Below, in pieces: positions 24,439-33,755 of a stretch of 61,199 nt of DNA (within the stretch, counting starts at the first letter, position 1; each line of letters opens with the position of its first letter). Origin of the DNA: Arcanobacterium urinimassiliense (GTDB lineage Bacteria; Actinomycetota; Actinomycetes; Actinomycetales; Actinomycetaceae); NCBI RefSeq assembly GCF_900119495.1, contig NZ_LT632435.1, positions 264,391-325,589 on the forward strand, read 5' to 3'. The position numbers and the translations under genes are program-made. The notes under the pieces are model-generated. The model worked only from the letters and a program-made list of their open reading frames with translations. It did no database searches and was not told the DNA's origin.

Positions 24439-26280
24439 ATGCTCACCAAGCAGAGATTAGTGATGCGAGCTGCAGGATTGTCGATATGGTTGCTAGTTCC
24501 AGCTATTTTGGCGGGGCTCATCGTCTCGGCGTTATACATCGCTGCAGCGATATGCAATGCATTGCTTTTTACGGAATTACTCGGTGCTCGCTATATGCCT
24601 AAAATGGTGGGCTTAATTGCAGCCATCGTCGTACTGCTTTTAGTCCGCCCTTTATTCGAAGTTTGCGGCCAGCTCTTACAAAATCGAGCTGGCTTAGTTG
24701 TGAAAAGTAAGTTGCGGCAGGCACTTCTAGCTGAATTAGAAGCTCGCGGGCCGATGCGCGCCGGTTTAGGGCGTTCCGGGCAAATCCAATCAGTGCTTAG
24801 CGATGGAGTCGAAGCAATAGAGCCCTATTTTATAAAGTATTTCACCCAGCTAGCTGTCACGGTAGTGACGGCGGTAGTTTTGACCTGCGTCATTGCCACT
24901 ATTAGTCCCCTAATAGCTGGAATTTTACTGGCATGTGGGGTGGCAATTATTGCAATTCCACGCCTCTGGGATAAGGCGCTGGCGAGCCGAGGGCGCTCGC
25001 ATTGGATCGCTTATGAGAACCTCAATGCCGATTTCGTGGATGCAATGATGGGGATGTCTACTCTCAAATCATTCGGAGCAGCGCAAAATCACGGCCAGAA
25101 ATTGGAGCGGCAATCCCGCCAACTTCTTTCTTCAACTATGGGGCAGCTCCGCCTTTCTTTAGGAGAAACGGGCTTATCGGGAATGATGAAAGTGCTCGGG
25201 CCGGCTTTGGGCTTGGTGGTAGCATTCGCTTTAATTAGAGCCGGCTCTATGCCGCTGTATTCACTATTCCTGATTACGCTGCTATCTATTGAACTGTTTC
25301 GCCCTTTTACAGCGCTTTCTTCCTGCTGGCATGAAGCATTCTTCGGAATTTCGGCGCTCCCGGCGATGAGCGCACTTTTTGAACGGACGGTTTGCGCTCC
25401 TGCGAGGGCAGAGTCGGTGGCTGTATTGGCTAAAACGGCTGTATCGGCTAAAACGACTGGCCTTACGCGCGCGGGAGAATCAGCAGCATCGCCTGCAGTG
25501 ATGCGGCGCAGTCAGATAGGAGATCTTCCGCAAAGCAGTACCGTAGCTTTTATTAACGCCAGTTACACCTATCTCGGAGCTACTGAGCCAGCTCTCAAAG
25601 AGGTCAATTTTGCAGCTTTTGCTGGGCAAACTACCGCTCTAGTTGGCCTATCTGGTTCGGGAAAATCTACCGCTTTGGGTTTGCTTATGGGTTTTGATCG
25701 CCCCAGCAGCGGCACAGTCATGATTGGAGGTATTCTAGCTGCAAATTTAGATATTGCTCAGACTGTGACGCTCGTGCCGCAAGACCCCATAATTTTCCCC
25801 GGCACAGTCAGATCAATTCTCGCAGAAGCTAATCCACACGCCGATGCGGCGGATATGATGAAAGCACTGACTTTGGCCTGCGCCACGAATCTCCATCGCG
25901 AAAATTCTGCCACTTTAGCGGAAGATAGTGTGCTTGATTTAAATATTACGGAAAATGCGCGCAATTTATCGGGAGGGCAAAAGCAGCGTTTAGCAATCGC
26001 GCGGGCACTTATCCGCCAGTGCCCGCTGCTGGTACTCGATGAATCAACTTCCGCACTCGATACCCAGACCGAGACTTTAGTTTTAAGTAATATTCGCCAA
26101 GCCTACCCAGATTTAACTTTAATTTTCGTCACTCATCGCATTGATACTGCTGCGCAAGCAGATCAAGTAGTGGTGATGGGGAGCGGGCAAGTGCTTTGTG
26201 CCGGTGAGCCAAGGCTATTGGCACAGGGTAATAATGCTTGGGCAGAGCTAATTGCCGCACAGTTAGGAGTACAGCAATGA
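24439..26280 (+). CDS. ABC transporter permease/ATP-binding fusion protein (IrtA/YbtP-like)
   Basis: A 613-residue half-transporter: N-terminal six-helix membrane domain and C-terminal ATPase with Walker A GLSGSGKST, signature NLSGGQKQRLAIARAL and Walker B LLVLDESTSALD. It is paired with a second fused half-transporter that overlaps it by 4 bases, so the two probably form a heterodimer. Placed directly after an iron box and opposite a FecBCE-type importer, an IrtAB or YbtPQ-like siderophore importer is the best guess; a CydDC-type exporter is the alternative. Between the domains lies a low-complexity linker (about 325-365) with a duplicated LAKTAVSAKT-type segment. Confidence 0.85.
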   Translation: MLTKQRLVMRAAGLSIWLLVPAILAGLIVSALYIAAAICNALLFTELLGARYMPKMVGLIAAIVVLLLVRPLFEVCGQLLQNRAGLVVKSKLRQALLAELEARGPMRAGLGRSGQIQSVLSDGVEAIEPYFIKYFTQLAVTVVTAVVLTCVIATISPLIAGILLACGVAIIAIPRLWDKALASRGRSHWIAYENLNADFVDAMMGMSTLKSFGAAQNHGQKLERQSRQLLSSTMGQLRLSLGETGLSGMMKVLGPALGLVVAFALIRAGSMPLYSLFLITLLSIELFRPFTALSSCWHEAFFGISALPAMSALFERTVCAPARAESVAVLAKTAVSAKTTGLTRAGESAASPAVMRRSQIGDLPQSSTVAFINASYTYLGATEPALKEVNFAAFAGQTTALVGLSGSGKSTALGLLMGFDRPSSGTVMIGGILAANLDIAQTVTLVPQDPIIFPGTVRSILAEANPHADAADMMKALTLACATNLHRENSATLAEDSVLDLNITENARNLSGGQKQRLAIARALIRQCPLLVLDESTSALDTQTETLVLSNIRQAYPDLTLIFVTHRIDTAAQADQVVVMGSGQVLCAGEPRLLAQGNNAWAELIAAQLGVQQ

Positions 26281-28007
26281 GTTCCCCAATCTTTCGCGAT
26301 TTTTTTGCATTGTTGAAAAGACTCCGTGAGTGTCTCCCGCTTTTTTTGGCCTCCACTATCGTCACTGCTTTGGCGCAAATAAGTGTAGTGGGGGTGGCAA
26401 TTGGTTCAGTCTGGGCCTCTACGCAGTTCATTCTCAATCAAAATGCCTCTTTAACTCCCGTATTGATTTTAGTGTTTACCCTAGTGGCTGTGCATGCGGT
26501 GAGTACCTTATTCGAAGTCTGGTGGTCACATGAGGTCGCCTATCGAATTCTGCACACATTTCGAGTGCATATTTACAGCGCTATTGAGAGAATTGCCCCG
26601 CTCGGATTGCAAGGAAAACGTACCGGCGATATCGCATCGGCAGCTATGAACGATGCAGAGCAACTAGAATGGTTCTATGCGCATACTGCTTCTACCGCAA
26701 TATGCGCAGTTTTCAGCCCCACGATATTTATAGCTTTCTTAGTTGCTTTAATTGGCCCCTTGGGGTTAATAATGGTCATTCCGGTGGCGGCTATGATTAT
26801 ATTTCCTTTTTTCCTCATGCCTCTACAACGCCGGCAAGGTAAAGAGCTCCGCACTCAATTAGTGCAGTTGCGAATTGCAGTACTGGATTCCATTCAAGGC
26901 CAGCGCGAATTGCGCTCGCTCGGGATGGTGCCGAAGCAGAATCAATTGATACTCGATTTGACGCGCCGGATTCAAACTATAAAAAATGCGCAAGCTATGC
27001 GTAAAGCGGGAGAATCAGCTTTCGCTATGATTGCCACTACCGTGGGCTCCACGATATTGCTCGTAGTGCTAACTGGCTGGGTGCTCGCTGGGAGTTTAAA
27101 TCCCGCTTTGCTACCAGTAGCGGTGGTTTTGGCGGGATTGACGCCTACCCCTGCGAATACATTAGTAGGGATGCTGGGGCGGGTAGGAGAAATTGGTGCT
27201 TGCGCACATCGCATAAATACGATTCTCAATGCCGAAGATCCGATTCCGGCCATTGCGGAGCAGGAATATGATTCCTATCCGCACGAAGAAAATCACTTAG
27301 TGGTCGATAAAGCAGTATTTTCCTATCAGGAAAATAATCCCGTGATTGATGGGGTGAGCTGCACCGCCACTCCGGCCCGTTCGATTGCGATTGTAGGGAA
27401 ATCTGGAGCGGGGAAGACTACTCTGGCCAACTTAGCTATGCGCTATCTTGACCCGCAGGCGGGAATGCTGCGTTTCGATGGAAAAAATCTGCGCGCTTAT
27501 GCGCCTAATGAATATCGGGAGCACCTAGCGCTTGTGCCGCAAGATTGCCATATTTTTGCCGGAACCGTGCGAGATAATTTAGTGCTAGCTAATCCGCAAG
27601 CTACTGACGCTGATATTTGGCAAGCCTTGGATGAAGCAGATATTGCCGAATTGATTAGAGAGCTTGGTGGCCTAGAAGCGAAAATTGGCGATCGGGGCAC
27701 CACCCTTTCCGGGGGAGAACGCCAGCGTATCGGGATAGCCCGCGCCTTTTTGCGCAACCCCGATATGCTTATTCTCGATGAACCTCTGGCTAATATCGAT
27801 CCTTTCTTAGAGATATCTATTGCCGAGAATATTCGCCGTGCGCGGGCGGAGCGCACCACCGTAGTTATTGCACACCGTTTAGCTTCTATTCTTATCGCCG
27901 ATTACATAATCATGCTGGACGATGGAAAAATAATAGCCCAAGGTACACAGCAAGAGCTGAGAAATAATCCGGCCTATAGGCGTCTGCTCGGCCAGCAAAT
28001 TGCGTGA
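26277..28007 (+). CDS. ABC transporter permease/ATP-binding fusion protein (IrtB/YbtQ-like)
   Basis: A 576-residue partner half-transporter: N-terminal membrane domain, then an ATPase with Walker A GKSGAGKTT, signature TLSGGERQRIGIARAF and Walker B MLILDEPLANIDP, with switch His in VVIAHRLAS. The ATG at 26277, overlapping the previous stop (ATGA) and preceded by TTAGGAG, is preferred over an upstream GTG-type frame opening at 26238. Both partners keep their catalytic motifs. Function follows from the pair: siderophore or iron-complex transport under the upstream iron box, by inference. Confidence 0.87.
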   Translation: MSSPIFRDFFALLKRLRECLPLFLASTIVTALAQISVVGVAIGSVWASTQFILNQNASLTPVLILVFTLVAVHAVSTLFEVWWSHEVAYRILHTFRVHIYSAIERIAPLGLQGKRTGDIASAAMNDAEQLEWFYAHTASTAICAVFSPTIFIAFLVALIGPLGLIMVIPVAAMIIFPFFLMPLQRRQGKELRTQLVQLRIAVLDSIQGQRELRSLGMVPKQNQLILDLTRRIQTIKNAQAMRKAGESAFAMIATTVGSTILLVVLTGWVLAGSLNPALLPVAVVLAGLTPTPANTLVGMLGRVGEIGACAHRINTILNAEDPIPAIAEQEYDSYPHEENHLVVDKAVFSYQENNPVIDGVSCTATPARSIAIVGKSGAGKTTLANLAMRYLDPQAGMLRFDGKNLRAYAPNEYREHLALVPQDCHIFAGTVRDNLVLANPQATDADIWQALDEADIAELIRELGGLEAKIGDRGTTLSGGERQRIGIARAFLRNPDMLILDEPLANIDPFLEISIAENIRRARAERTTVVIAHRLASILIADYIIMLDDGKIIAQGTQQELRNNPAYRRLLGQQIA

Positions 28008-28024
28008 ATCGGGGAGATAGTTTT

Positions 28025-28048
28025 ATTGCTTTTTAAGCAATCTTTTTA
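28025..28048 (+). terminator. Intrinsic terminator of the rightward iron operon
   Basis: ATTGCTT (28025-28031), loop TTT, AAGCAAT (28035-28041), then CTTTTT. It lies 18 bases after the stop codon. The stem is short and AT-rich but the T run is good. Confidence 0.6.
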
Positions 28049-28055
28049 TTGCGAG

Positions 28056-29408
28056 TTAGTTATCTTCCTCGTCATCGAGAATAATCGTGGGGCTAGATAC
28101 GGCAGATTTGAAATTTAAGAGTTCACTGGGAATCGGATGCCAGATACCGGGAGTAGATATATATCGGTGAATTGCCGACCAAGCTGCTCCGAAGCTAGGT
28201 GCATTACTTCCGGAAATTGAGCACTCGACGCGGAGCGGAGAAAGCCGTTCGCGCAGGCAGCTGCGGTTTAATTCCTTAATGAAAGAGTGCTTAAAATAAG
28301 GGAAAAGGGCGCGTAGATAGCCGCCGACAAGAATTTCGGTAGTGTCTACTAAATTCACGTAATTAGAAACAGCTCTTCCTAGTAAGGTGCCGGTAGTGTG
28401 TAGAGCGGCAACTGCATTTTTATCTTTTCGAGCGAGCGCTGCCTGGAGATGGCCATCGGTGGAATTGGGCGGTAATCCCGCGAGTTCGATAATAGCCATT
28501 CGCCCGGCATAGGCTTCTAGGCAGCCGGCGCGCCCGCAAGTGCAGATTTTTCCGCTGTCGCTCACAAAAGTATGCCCTAATTCTCCTCCCCAGCTGGTGG
28601 GATGATCTGGGAATTTTCCTTGTGCCATGTGGGTGGCACCTATACCGTTTTGCCCGCCAATATAGATGAAATCTCCATTTACAATTCCATCTTTTTGCCG
28701 GAAGTATTGTTCGGCTATTCCGGCGGCCGTAGCGGAATTAAGAAGGGTAATGGGGGTGTGGGTAGTGTGGCATAAATCTTCGAACTGCGCAGCTATATTA
28801 GTAGCTGGCCAGTTCAGGCTGGGAGTATCCACTATACTCGTGCCTTCGCTGTTTATTAGCCCTGGCATGGCAAGCGTAATTCCGACTAAGTTAATTTGGG
28901 CGTGCTGAATTTGCTCCACAGCAGTTTTTATAATGTGGTGAGTGGTTTCTAGGATTTTCGTAAAATCATTGCTTGAGTATTCAATATAATTTTCAGCAAT
29001 TACTAGCCCAGCTAAATCGACGGCTTGTAGATTAATAGAAGTGCGATCCAGTTCAATGCCGATTGCAGTATGAGTGCGTTGAGCTGGTGCAAGTGGTATA
29101 GCGGGCCTTCCAGCTCCATTTACTACTAGTTCTTGCTCCGTGACCATTCCGCATTCAATTAGGTAATCCACTAAGCGAGTGACTGTAGAGCGATTTAATC
29201 CAGTGATCTGGGATAGGCGGGCACGGGAAAGTGATTCATTTCCCGTGATTACGTGTTTTAGCAGCAGACTTAAATTGAAATCTCGTAGCGAGGTAGAGCG
29301 AACCCCACTTCCCACTCGTTGTTTTTCTCGTTTAGGGGCTTTGATTGAATTTGTGGAGTTACTTTGCCCAAAATAATCATCGGCGATCGAATCTCGCTGC
29401 TTCACCAT
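28056..29408 (-). CDS. ROK family transcriptional regulator (XylR/NagC type)
   Basis: A 450-residue ROK repressor. It has an N-terminal winged HTH (SLSRARLSQITGLNRSTVTR) and a C-terminal ROK sugar-kinase-like sensor domain with GVTL-like strands, TSWGGELGHTFV and the zinc cluster CTCGRAGCLEAYAG. ROK repressors with this layout control xylose and related sugar operons. It is divergent from an operon with xylulokinase, which fits. The ATG at 29408 is chosen because TATACT lies six bases upstream and no Shine-Dalgarno is present; a frame opening at 29450 would add 14 residues. Confidence 0.9.
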   Translation of the reverse strand: MVKQRDSIADDYFGQSNSTNSIKAPKREKQRVGSGVRSTSLRDFNLSLLLKHVITGNESLSRARLSQITGLNRSTVTRLVDYLIECGMVTEQELVVNGAGRPAIPLAPAQRTHTAIGIELDRTSINLQAVDLAGLVIAENYIEYSSNDFTKILETTHHIIKTAVEQIQHAQINLVGITLAMPGLINSEGTSIVDTPSLNWPATNIAAQFEDLCHTTHTPITLLNSATAAGIAEQYFRQKDGIVNGDFIYIGGQNGIGATHMAQGKFPDHPTSWGGELGHTFVSDSGKICTCGRAGCLEAYAGRMAIIELAGLPPNSTDGHLQAALARKDKNAVAALHTTGTLLGRAVSNYVNLVDTTEILVGGYLRALFPYFKHSFIKELNRSCLRERLSPLRVECSISGSNAPSFGAAWSAIHRYISTPGIWHPIPSELLNFKSAVSSPTIILDDEEDN

Positions 29409-29414
29409 GCTTAA

Positions 29415-29420
29415 AGTATA
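29415..29420 (-). promoter_or_regulatory. -10 element, leaderless promoter of the ROK regulator
   Basis: TATACT on the reverse strand, separated from the ATG at 29408 by six bases, with no ribosome-binding site between. The start codon would be at or near the 5' end of the transcript. Confidence 0.5.
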
Positions 29421-29610
29421 GCGTATGGCGCGGGAGAGCTTAGGCCGCACTTAAATATCCTATAAGTTGCCTTAAACAACAATAGATCGATTTGTTTTTG
29501 CAATAATGAGTTTTTATTTTTAGAAAATTTTGTCGCCTTAGATAAAAAAGTGCACGTCAAAACGGGTTTTATAAAAATTTTCTGAATTTTAAATTGATGT
29601 ATAAAAGTAA

Positions 29611-29639
29611 TTGACAGTTTCCTTCTCGGCTAGTATGTT
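29611..29639 (+). promoter_or_regulatory. Promoter of the xylulokinase operon
   Basis: TTGACA (29611-29616), 17-base spacer, TATGTT (29634-29639): a good sigma-70 promoter 43 bases upstream of the start. A 10-bp inverted repeat (AGAAAATTTT at 29522, AAAATTTTCT at 29574) and TTGACA-like repeats around 29611 and 29663 are candidate binding sites for the ROK repressor. Confidence 0.7.
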
Positions 29640-29682
29640 GTTTAGTAATACAAAATGTCAGTGTTGACAGGAGGCGCAGTTA

Positions 29683-31134
29683 ATGTCAGTAAAACTTGTA
29701 GCTGGTGTTGATTCTTCAACGCAAGCTTGCAAAATTATGATTCGTGATTTGTATACTGGCAAACTTGTTCGCTCTGGTATTGCGCGCCATCGAGCCGGGA
29801 CGGAAATCAGCCCGGATATGTGGCTAGTAGCTTTTCGTTCCGCTCTGGAGCAAGCTGGTGGCTTGCAGGATGTAGTAGCTTTATCAATTGGCGGGCAGCA
29901 GCACGGTATGGTTGCCCTCGATGAATATGGGCAGACAGTTCGGGATGCGATTCTTTGGAATGATACTCGTTCTGCAGCAGATGCATGCGATTTAATTAAA
30001 GAAGTTGCCCCTACAGAAGCTGAAGGGCGAGAGTTCTGGGCACGAGAAGTCGGCACAGTACCGGTCGCTTCTTTAACCGTTTCAAAATTGCGCTGGATGG
30101 CACGAGAAGAGCCGCAAAATATAGCGAAAACACGCGCAATCGCTTTGCCGCACGATTGGCTTATGTGGAAGATTACTGGGCAGACGGAATTAGATGAACT
30201 GTACACCGATCGCTCGGAGGCGTCGGGGACGGGATACTTCTCGCCGGTAGATAATTCTTATAAGCCGGAGATACTGAAATTGGCAGCGGGAAATCATGCC
30301 GAAAATATTTCTCTTCCGAAAGTGGCAAAACCCAACCAAGTAATTCGGGAAGCCAAAATAGCCAGTTATAAAGTATTGGTTGGCCCAGGATGCGGCGATA
30401 ATGCAGGAGCAGCCCTTGGGCTGGGGCTGGAACCAGGTGAAGTGGCGATGTCCCTCGGTACTTCGGGCGTAGTATCCACTATTTCTAATAAACCTACACA
30501 GGATATTACGGGCTATGTATGTGGATTTGCCGATGCTACCGGGCGAGCGTTGCCGCTGGCGTGCACGCTCAATGCTTCACGGGTAATTGATCATTTCCGT
30601 AATATCTTGGGGCTTTCTTATGAAGAATTTTCTAGTGCTGCTTTAGCGGCTCCGCCTGGAGCAGAGGGATTAATCGTCATTCCATATTTTGCGGGCGAAC
30701 GTACTCCGAATTTCCCTACCGCTACTGGATCCCTTTTGGGAATTAATTCGCGAAATCTTACTAAAGAAAATATCGCGCGTGCTGCCATTGAGGGAGTTTT
30801 ATGTGGTGTGGGTGCTGGTATTAACGCCATGCGCAATATCGGAGTAGCAGTGGAAAGAATTACCTTAATAGGAGGTTCTTCTCAAGGAGAAGCAATTCGT
30901 AAAATTGCTCCGGCGGTGCTCGGGCTTCCAGTCAATGTGCCGGAATTTGGGGAGTATGTGGCGGACGGAGCGGCAAAGCAGGCGGCATGGATTTATGCCG
31001 GAGATGAATATGCTGCGGCGTGGGCGCCACTTCTCACTTCGGAATATTCTAGTGCGCATATTCCTTTCGTGATGGAGCGCTACGAGGAAGCTAGAAATAA
31101 TTTTGTGTGTGAGGAGCGAGAAATCTATTTATAA
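29683..31134 (+). CDS. xylB: Xylulokinase
   Basis: A 483-residue FGGY-family carbohydrate kinase that phosphorylates D-xylulose to xylulose 5-phosphate. Seen: the N-terminal ATPase motif VAGVDSSTQACKI, SIGGQQHGMV, substrate-site ILWNDTRS, VGPGCGDNAGAALG with the catalytic Asp, MSLGTSGV and ITLIGGSSQGEAIRK. The GGQQHG and WNDTR segments are typical of xylulokinases rather than glycerol or gluconate kinases. AGGAGG precedes the ATG. It is the first gene of an operon with a polyol-type dehydrogenase and a sugar ABC transporter; no xylose isomerase is present. Confidence 0.9.
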   Translation: MSVKLVAGVDSSTQACKIMIRDLYTGKLVRSGIARHRAGTEISPDMWLVAFRSALEQAGGLQDVVALSIGGQQHGMVALDEYGQTVRDAILWNDTRSAADACDLIKEVAPTEAEGREFWAREVGTVPVASLTVSKLRWMAREEPQNIAKTRAIALPHDWLMWKITGQTELDELYTDRSEASGTGYFSPVDNSYKPEILKLAAGNHAENISLPKVAKPNQVIREAKIASYKVLVGPGCGDNAGAALGLGLEPGEVAMSLGTSGVVSTISNKPTQDITGYVCGFADATGRALPLACTLNASRVIDHFRNILGLSYEEFSSAALAAPPGAEGLIVIPYFAGERTPNFPTATGSLLGINSRNLTKENIARAAIEGVLCGVGAGINAMRNIGVAVERITLIGGSSQGEAIRKIAPAVLGLPVNVPEFGEYVADGAAKQAAWIYAGDEYAAAWAPLLTSEYSSAHIPFVMERYEEARNNFVCEEREIYL

Positions 31135-31206
31135 ATTTTTTGAATGATGCAGGTAGGTGTCAGCATCATTCAGTATCAACCATTGAAATATTCAAAGGAG
31201 AAGACA

Positions 31207-32250
31207 GTGGAGATTCCTAAAACTATGCGGGCCAGCGTATTGCGCGAAGTAGGCGTAATTGAAATTGAAGAACGCCCTGTACCGAAACCCCAGGCAAATG
31301 AAGTGTTAGTTAAGGTAGCGCAAGTGGGCGTATGCGGCTCCGATGTGCATTATTACCAGCATGGGCGTATTGGTGATTTTGTGGTGGAGCAGCCGCTTAT
31401 TTTAGGTCATGAAGCCAGCGGAGTGATTGTAGCGGTCGGCTCGGGAGTAAATCCGGAGAGAATCGGGGAGCGTGTATCGATAGAGCCGCAGCGTTCGTGC
31501 CGGAAGTGTGAATTTTGCCGATCTGGGCATTACAACTTATGCCCTGATATGGAGTTTTATGCCACTCCACCTATTGATGGAGCTTTCTGCGAGTATGTGA
31601 CGATTGAAGAAGATTTCGCTTTTGCATTGCCAGATAATATATCGGATGCGGCAGGTGCCATGATGGAACCGCTGTCGGTAGGTATATCTGCTTGTCAAAA
31701 GGGCGGTATTAAAGTAAATGATACTGTCTTGATTGCAGGAGCTGGCCCGATTGGTATTATGACCCTACAATGCGCTTTGGCCTTCGGTGCTGGGCGAGTA
31801 GTGGTATCTGATATTAGTGAAAACCGGCGGCAAATGGCTCTATCTTATGGAGCTACCGAGGCGGTAGATCCCCGCACCCACAACCTTGATGATCTTGGAG
31901 CAGAAGTATTCATTGATTGCTCGGGCGCGGAAGCGGCAATTACGGCTGGTATTCGTGCTACCCGTTCGGGTGGAACAGTAGTATTTGTAGGCTCAGCAGA
32001 TGTGATTCCGCTTTCGGTACCGGAAGTGGCTATGCGAGAGCTCAATGTGACCGGTATTTTCCGTTATACCCAAACTTGGCCGATTGCTCGGCATCTTCTC
32101 GCTTCCGGAAAAGTAGATGTAGATTCACTCGTCACTCATGCATTTGGTTTAGATGAAGTGGAGTTAGCTCTTCAGCCCGAATCCACACCTAACTCTTTGA
32201 AGCGGGTAGTTATTCCATCCGTGAGGACGGTTGAAAATCATGAAAGATAA
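31207..32250 (+). CDS. Zinc-dependent polyol dehydrogenase (sorbitol/xylitol dehydrogenase type)
   Basis: A 347-residue medium-chain dehydrogenase. Catalytic zinc site: GVCGSDVHYYQHG and LGHEASG; structural zinc cysteines in CRKCEFCRSGHYNLC; NAD-binding AGAGPIGIMTLQ. Closest to the sorbitol/xylitol/iditol dehydrogenase group, which oxidises polyols to ketoses. With xylulokinase directly upstream, the product is probably D-xylulose, so the substrate would be xylitol or D-arabitol. The GTG at 31207 is chosen because AAAGGAG lies five bases upstream; the frame could open at 31144 but without such a site. Confidence 0.88.
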   Translation: MEIPKTMRASVLREVGVIEIEERPVPKPQANEVLVKVAQVGVCGSDVHYYQHGRIGDFVVEQPLILGHEASGVIVAVGSGVNPERIGERVSIEPQRSCRKCEFCRSGHYNLCPDMEFYATPPIDGAFCEYVTIEEDFAFALPDNISDAAGAMMEPLSVGISACQKGGIKVNDTVLIAGAGPIGIMTLQCALAFGAGRVVVSDISENRRQMALSYGATEAVDPRTHNLDDLGAEVFIDCSGAEAAITAGIRATRSGGTVVFVGSADVIPLSVPEVAMRELNVTGIFRYTQTWPIARHLLASGKVDVDSLVTHAFGLDEVELALQPESTPNSLKRVVIPSVRTVENHER

Positions 32251-33754
32251 ATCCCCTGCTAGTGTTCCCATCCTTTCGGTACGCCATATCTATAAAGGAT
32301 TTTCTGGCGTGCAGGCGCTTGCAGATGTAGATTTCGACGTAGAGCGGGGTAGTGTGCACGCGCTATGTGGAGAGAACGGTGCCGGAAAATCTACCTTGAT
32401 GAAGTGTATCAATGGGCTTTATAAAGCTGATTCGGGTGAAATTCACGTCAACGGTAAAGAGGTGCATATTAAAAATCCTCTGGAGGCGCGGGAATTAGGT
32501 ATTGCCATGATTCCACAGGAGCTTAATTTCGTGCCAGATATGTCGATTGCCGAATTCTTCTTTCTAGGGCGGTTGCCGAAAAAAGGGATGTGGATAGATT
32601 GGCGATATATTAACGCGGAAGCGCGGAAGATTCTAGCGGAAGAAGGCTTGGCATATGCGCCGAGTAAAAAGCTAAAAGATCTCACTATCGCCGAGATTCA
32701 GATTCTGGAAATTGCGCGTTCGGTGTATCACAACGCCGATGTAATTATAATGGATGAGCCTACTTCGGCTATTGCAGAAAAAGAAGTAGCAGCACTGTTC
32801 CAAAAGATTGCCCACCTCAAAGAAAACGGTAAATCAGTCATCTATATTTCGCACAAAATGGATGAAGTATTTACGATTTCGGATCATATTACGATTTTGC
32901 GTGATGGTTCAGTTGTGAGTACGCAGCCAGCGGAAGACATCGATCTAGATACCGTGATTTCACAGATGGTAGGGCGGGAGATTGATCGTAACGCTTACCC
33001 GAAGAGTCATATTCCTTCTGATGAATTGCTTCTGGAAGTGGAAGACCTCTGCTCTGATCGCCTTTTTAAGGATGTGTCGTTAAAGGTACATAAAGGTGAA
33101 GTAGTCGGTTTAGCCGGTCTAGTCGGTGCAGGGCGTACGGAAGTGTTGGAAGCAATTTTCGGTATGGCTGGTACAAGTAGCGGCACTATAAAAGTGCACG
33201 GCAAAGAATTCACTGCGATGACGCCGAAAAAATCGATTGGAAACAATATCGGACTTTTGACCGAAGATCGCCGTTTACAAGGTATCGTGCCGAAAATGAG
33301 CTTGCGGGAAAATACCACGCTTGCCAAGCTGAAGCAGTTTATTTATGGCGGGCTGGCTCGCATTAAGAAAGAGCGGGAAGTTACTAGTCGTTTATTTACG
33401 GCTATGAACGTCAAAGCACCCCATATGGATGTGGCAATAGATACGCTCAGTGGCGGTAACCAACAAAAGGTATTGCTGGCGCGCTGGCTTGCAGCTGATT
33501 CTCAACTTTTGCTCCTCGATGAGCCGACGCGGGGAATTGATGTGGCAGCAAAATTTGAAATTTACTCAATTATCGACAACCTTGCCGCGGAAGGGCGGGG
33601 AATTCTTGTGGTCTCTTCAGAGTTGCCAGAACTTATTGGGTTATGTGATCGCATTTATGTGATGGCAGCGGGGCGGGTTCAGGCAGAACTCCATGCAGAC
33701 GACGGATTTGATCAAGAAACAATTCTTAGTTACGCCATGAATCGGGGAAAATAA
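32240..33754 (+). CDS. Sugar ABC transporter ATP-binding protein (RbsA/XylG type)
   Basis: A 504-residue protein with two tandem ATPase domains as in RbsA/XylG/MglA. First domain: Walker A GENGAGKST, Walker B VIIMDEPTSA. Second domain: degenerate Walker A GLVGAGRTE, signature LSGGNQQKVLLARWL, Walker B LLLLDEPTRGIDV. It energises the carbohydrate importer encoded by the next two genes. Its ATG at 32240 overlaps the dehydrogenase stop by 11 bases, so translation is coupled. Confidence 0.92.
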   Translation: MKDKSPASVPILSVRHIYKGFSGVQALADVDFDVERGSVHALCGENGAGKSTLMKCINGLYKADSGEIHVNGKEVHIKNPLEARELGIAMIPQELNFVPDMSIAEFFFLGRLPKKGMWIDWRYINAEARKILAEEGLAYAPSKKLKDLTIAEIQILEIARSVYHNADVIIMDEPTSAIAEKEVAALFQKIAHLKENGKSVIYISHKMDEVFTISDHITILRDGSVVSTQPAEDIDLDTVISQMVGREIDRNAYPKSHIPSDELLLEVEDLCSDRLFKDVSLKVHKGEVVGLAGLVGAGRTEVLEAIFGMAGTSSGTIKVHGKEFTAMTPKKSIGNNIGLLTEDRRLQGIVPKMSLRENTTLAKLKQFIYGGLARIKKEREVTSRLFTAMNVKAPHMDVAIDTLSGGNQQKVLLARWLAADSQLLLLDEPTRGIDVAAKFEIYSIIDNLAAEGRGILVVSSELPELIGLCDRIYVMAAGRVQAELHADDGFDQETILSYAMNRGK

Positions 33755-33755
33755 A

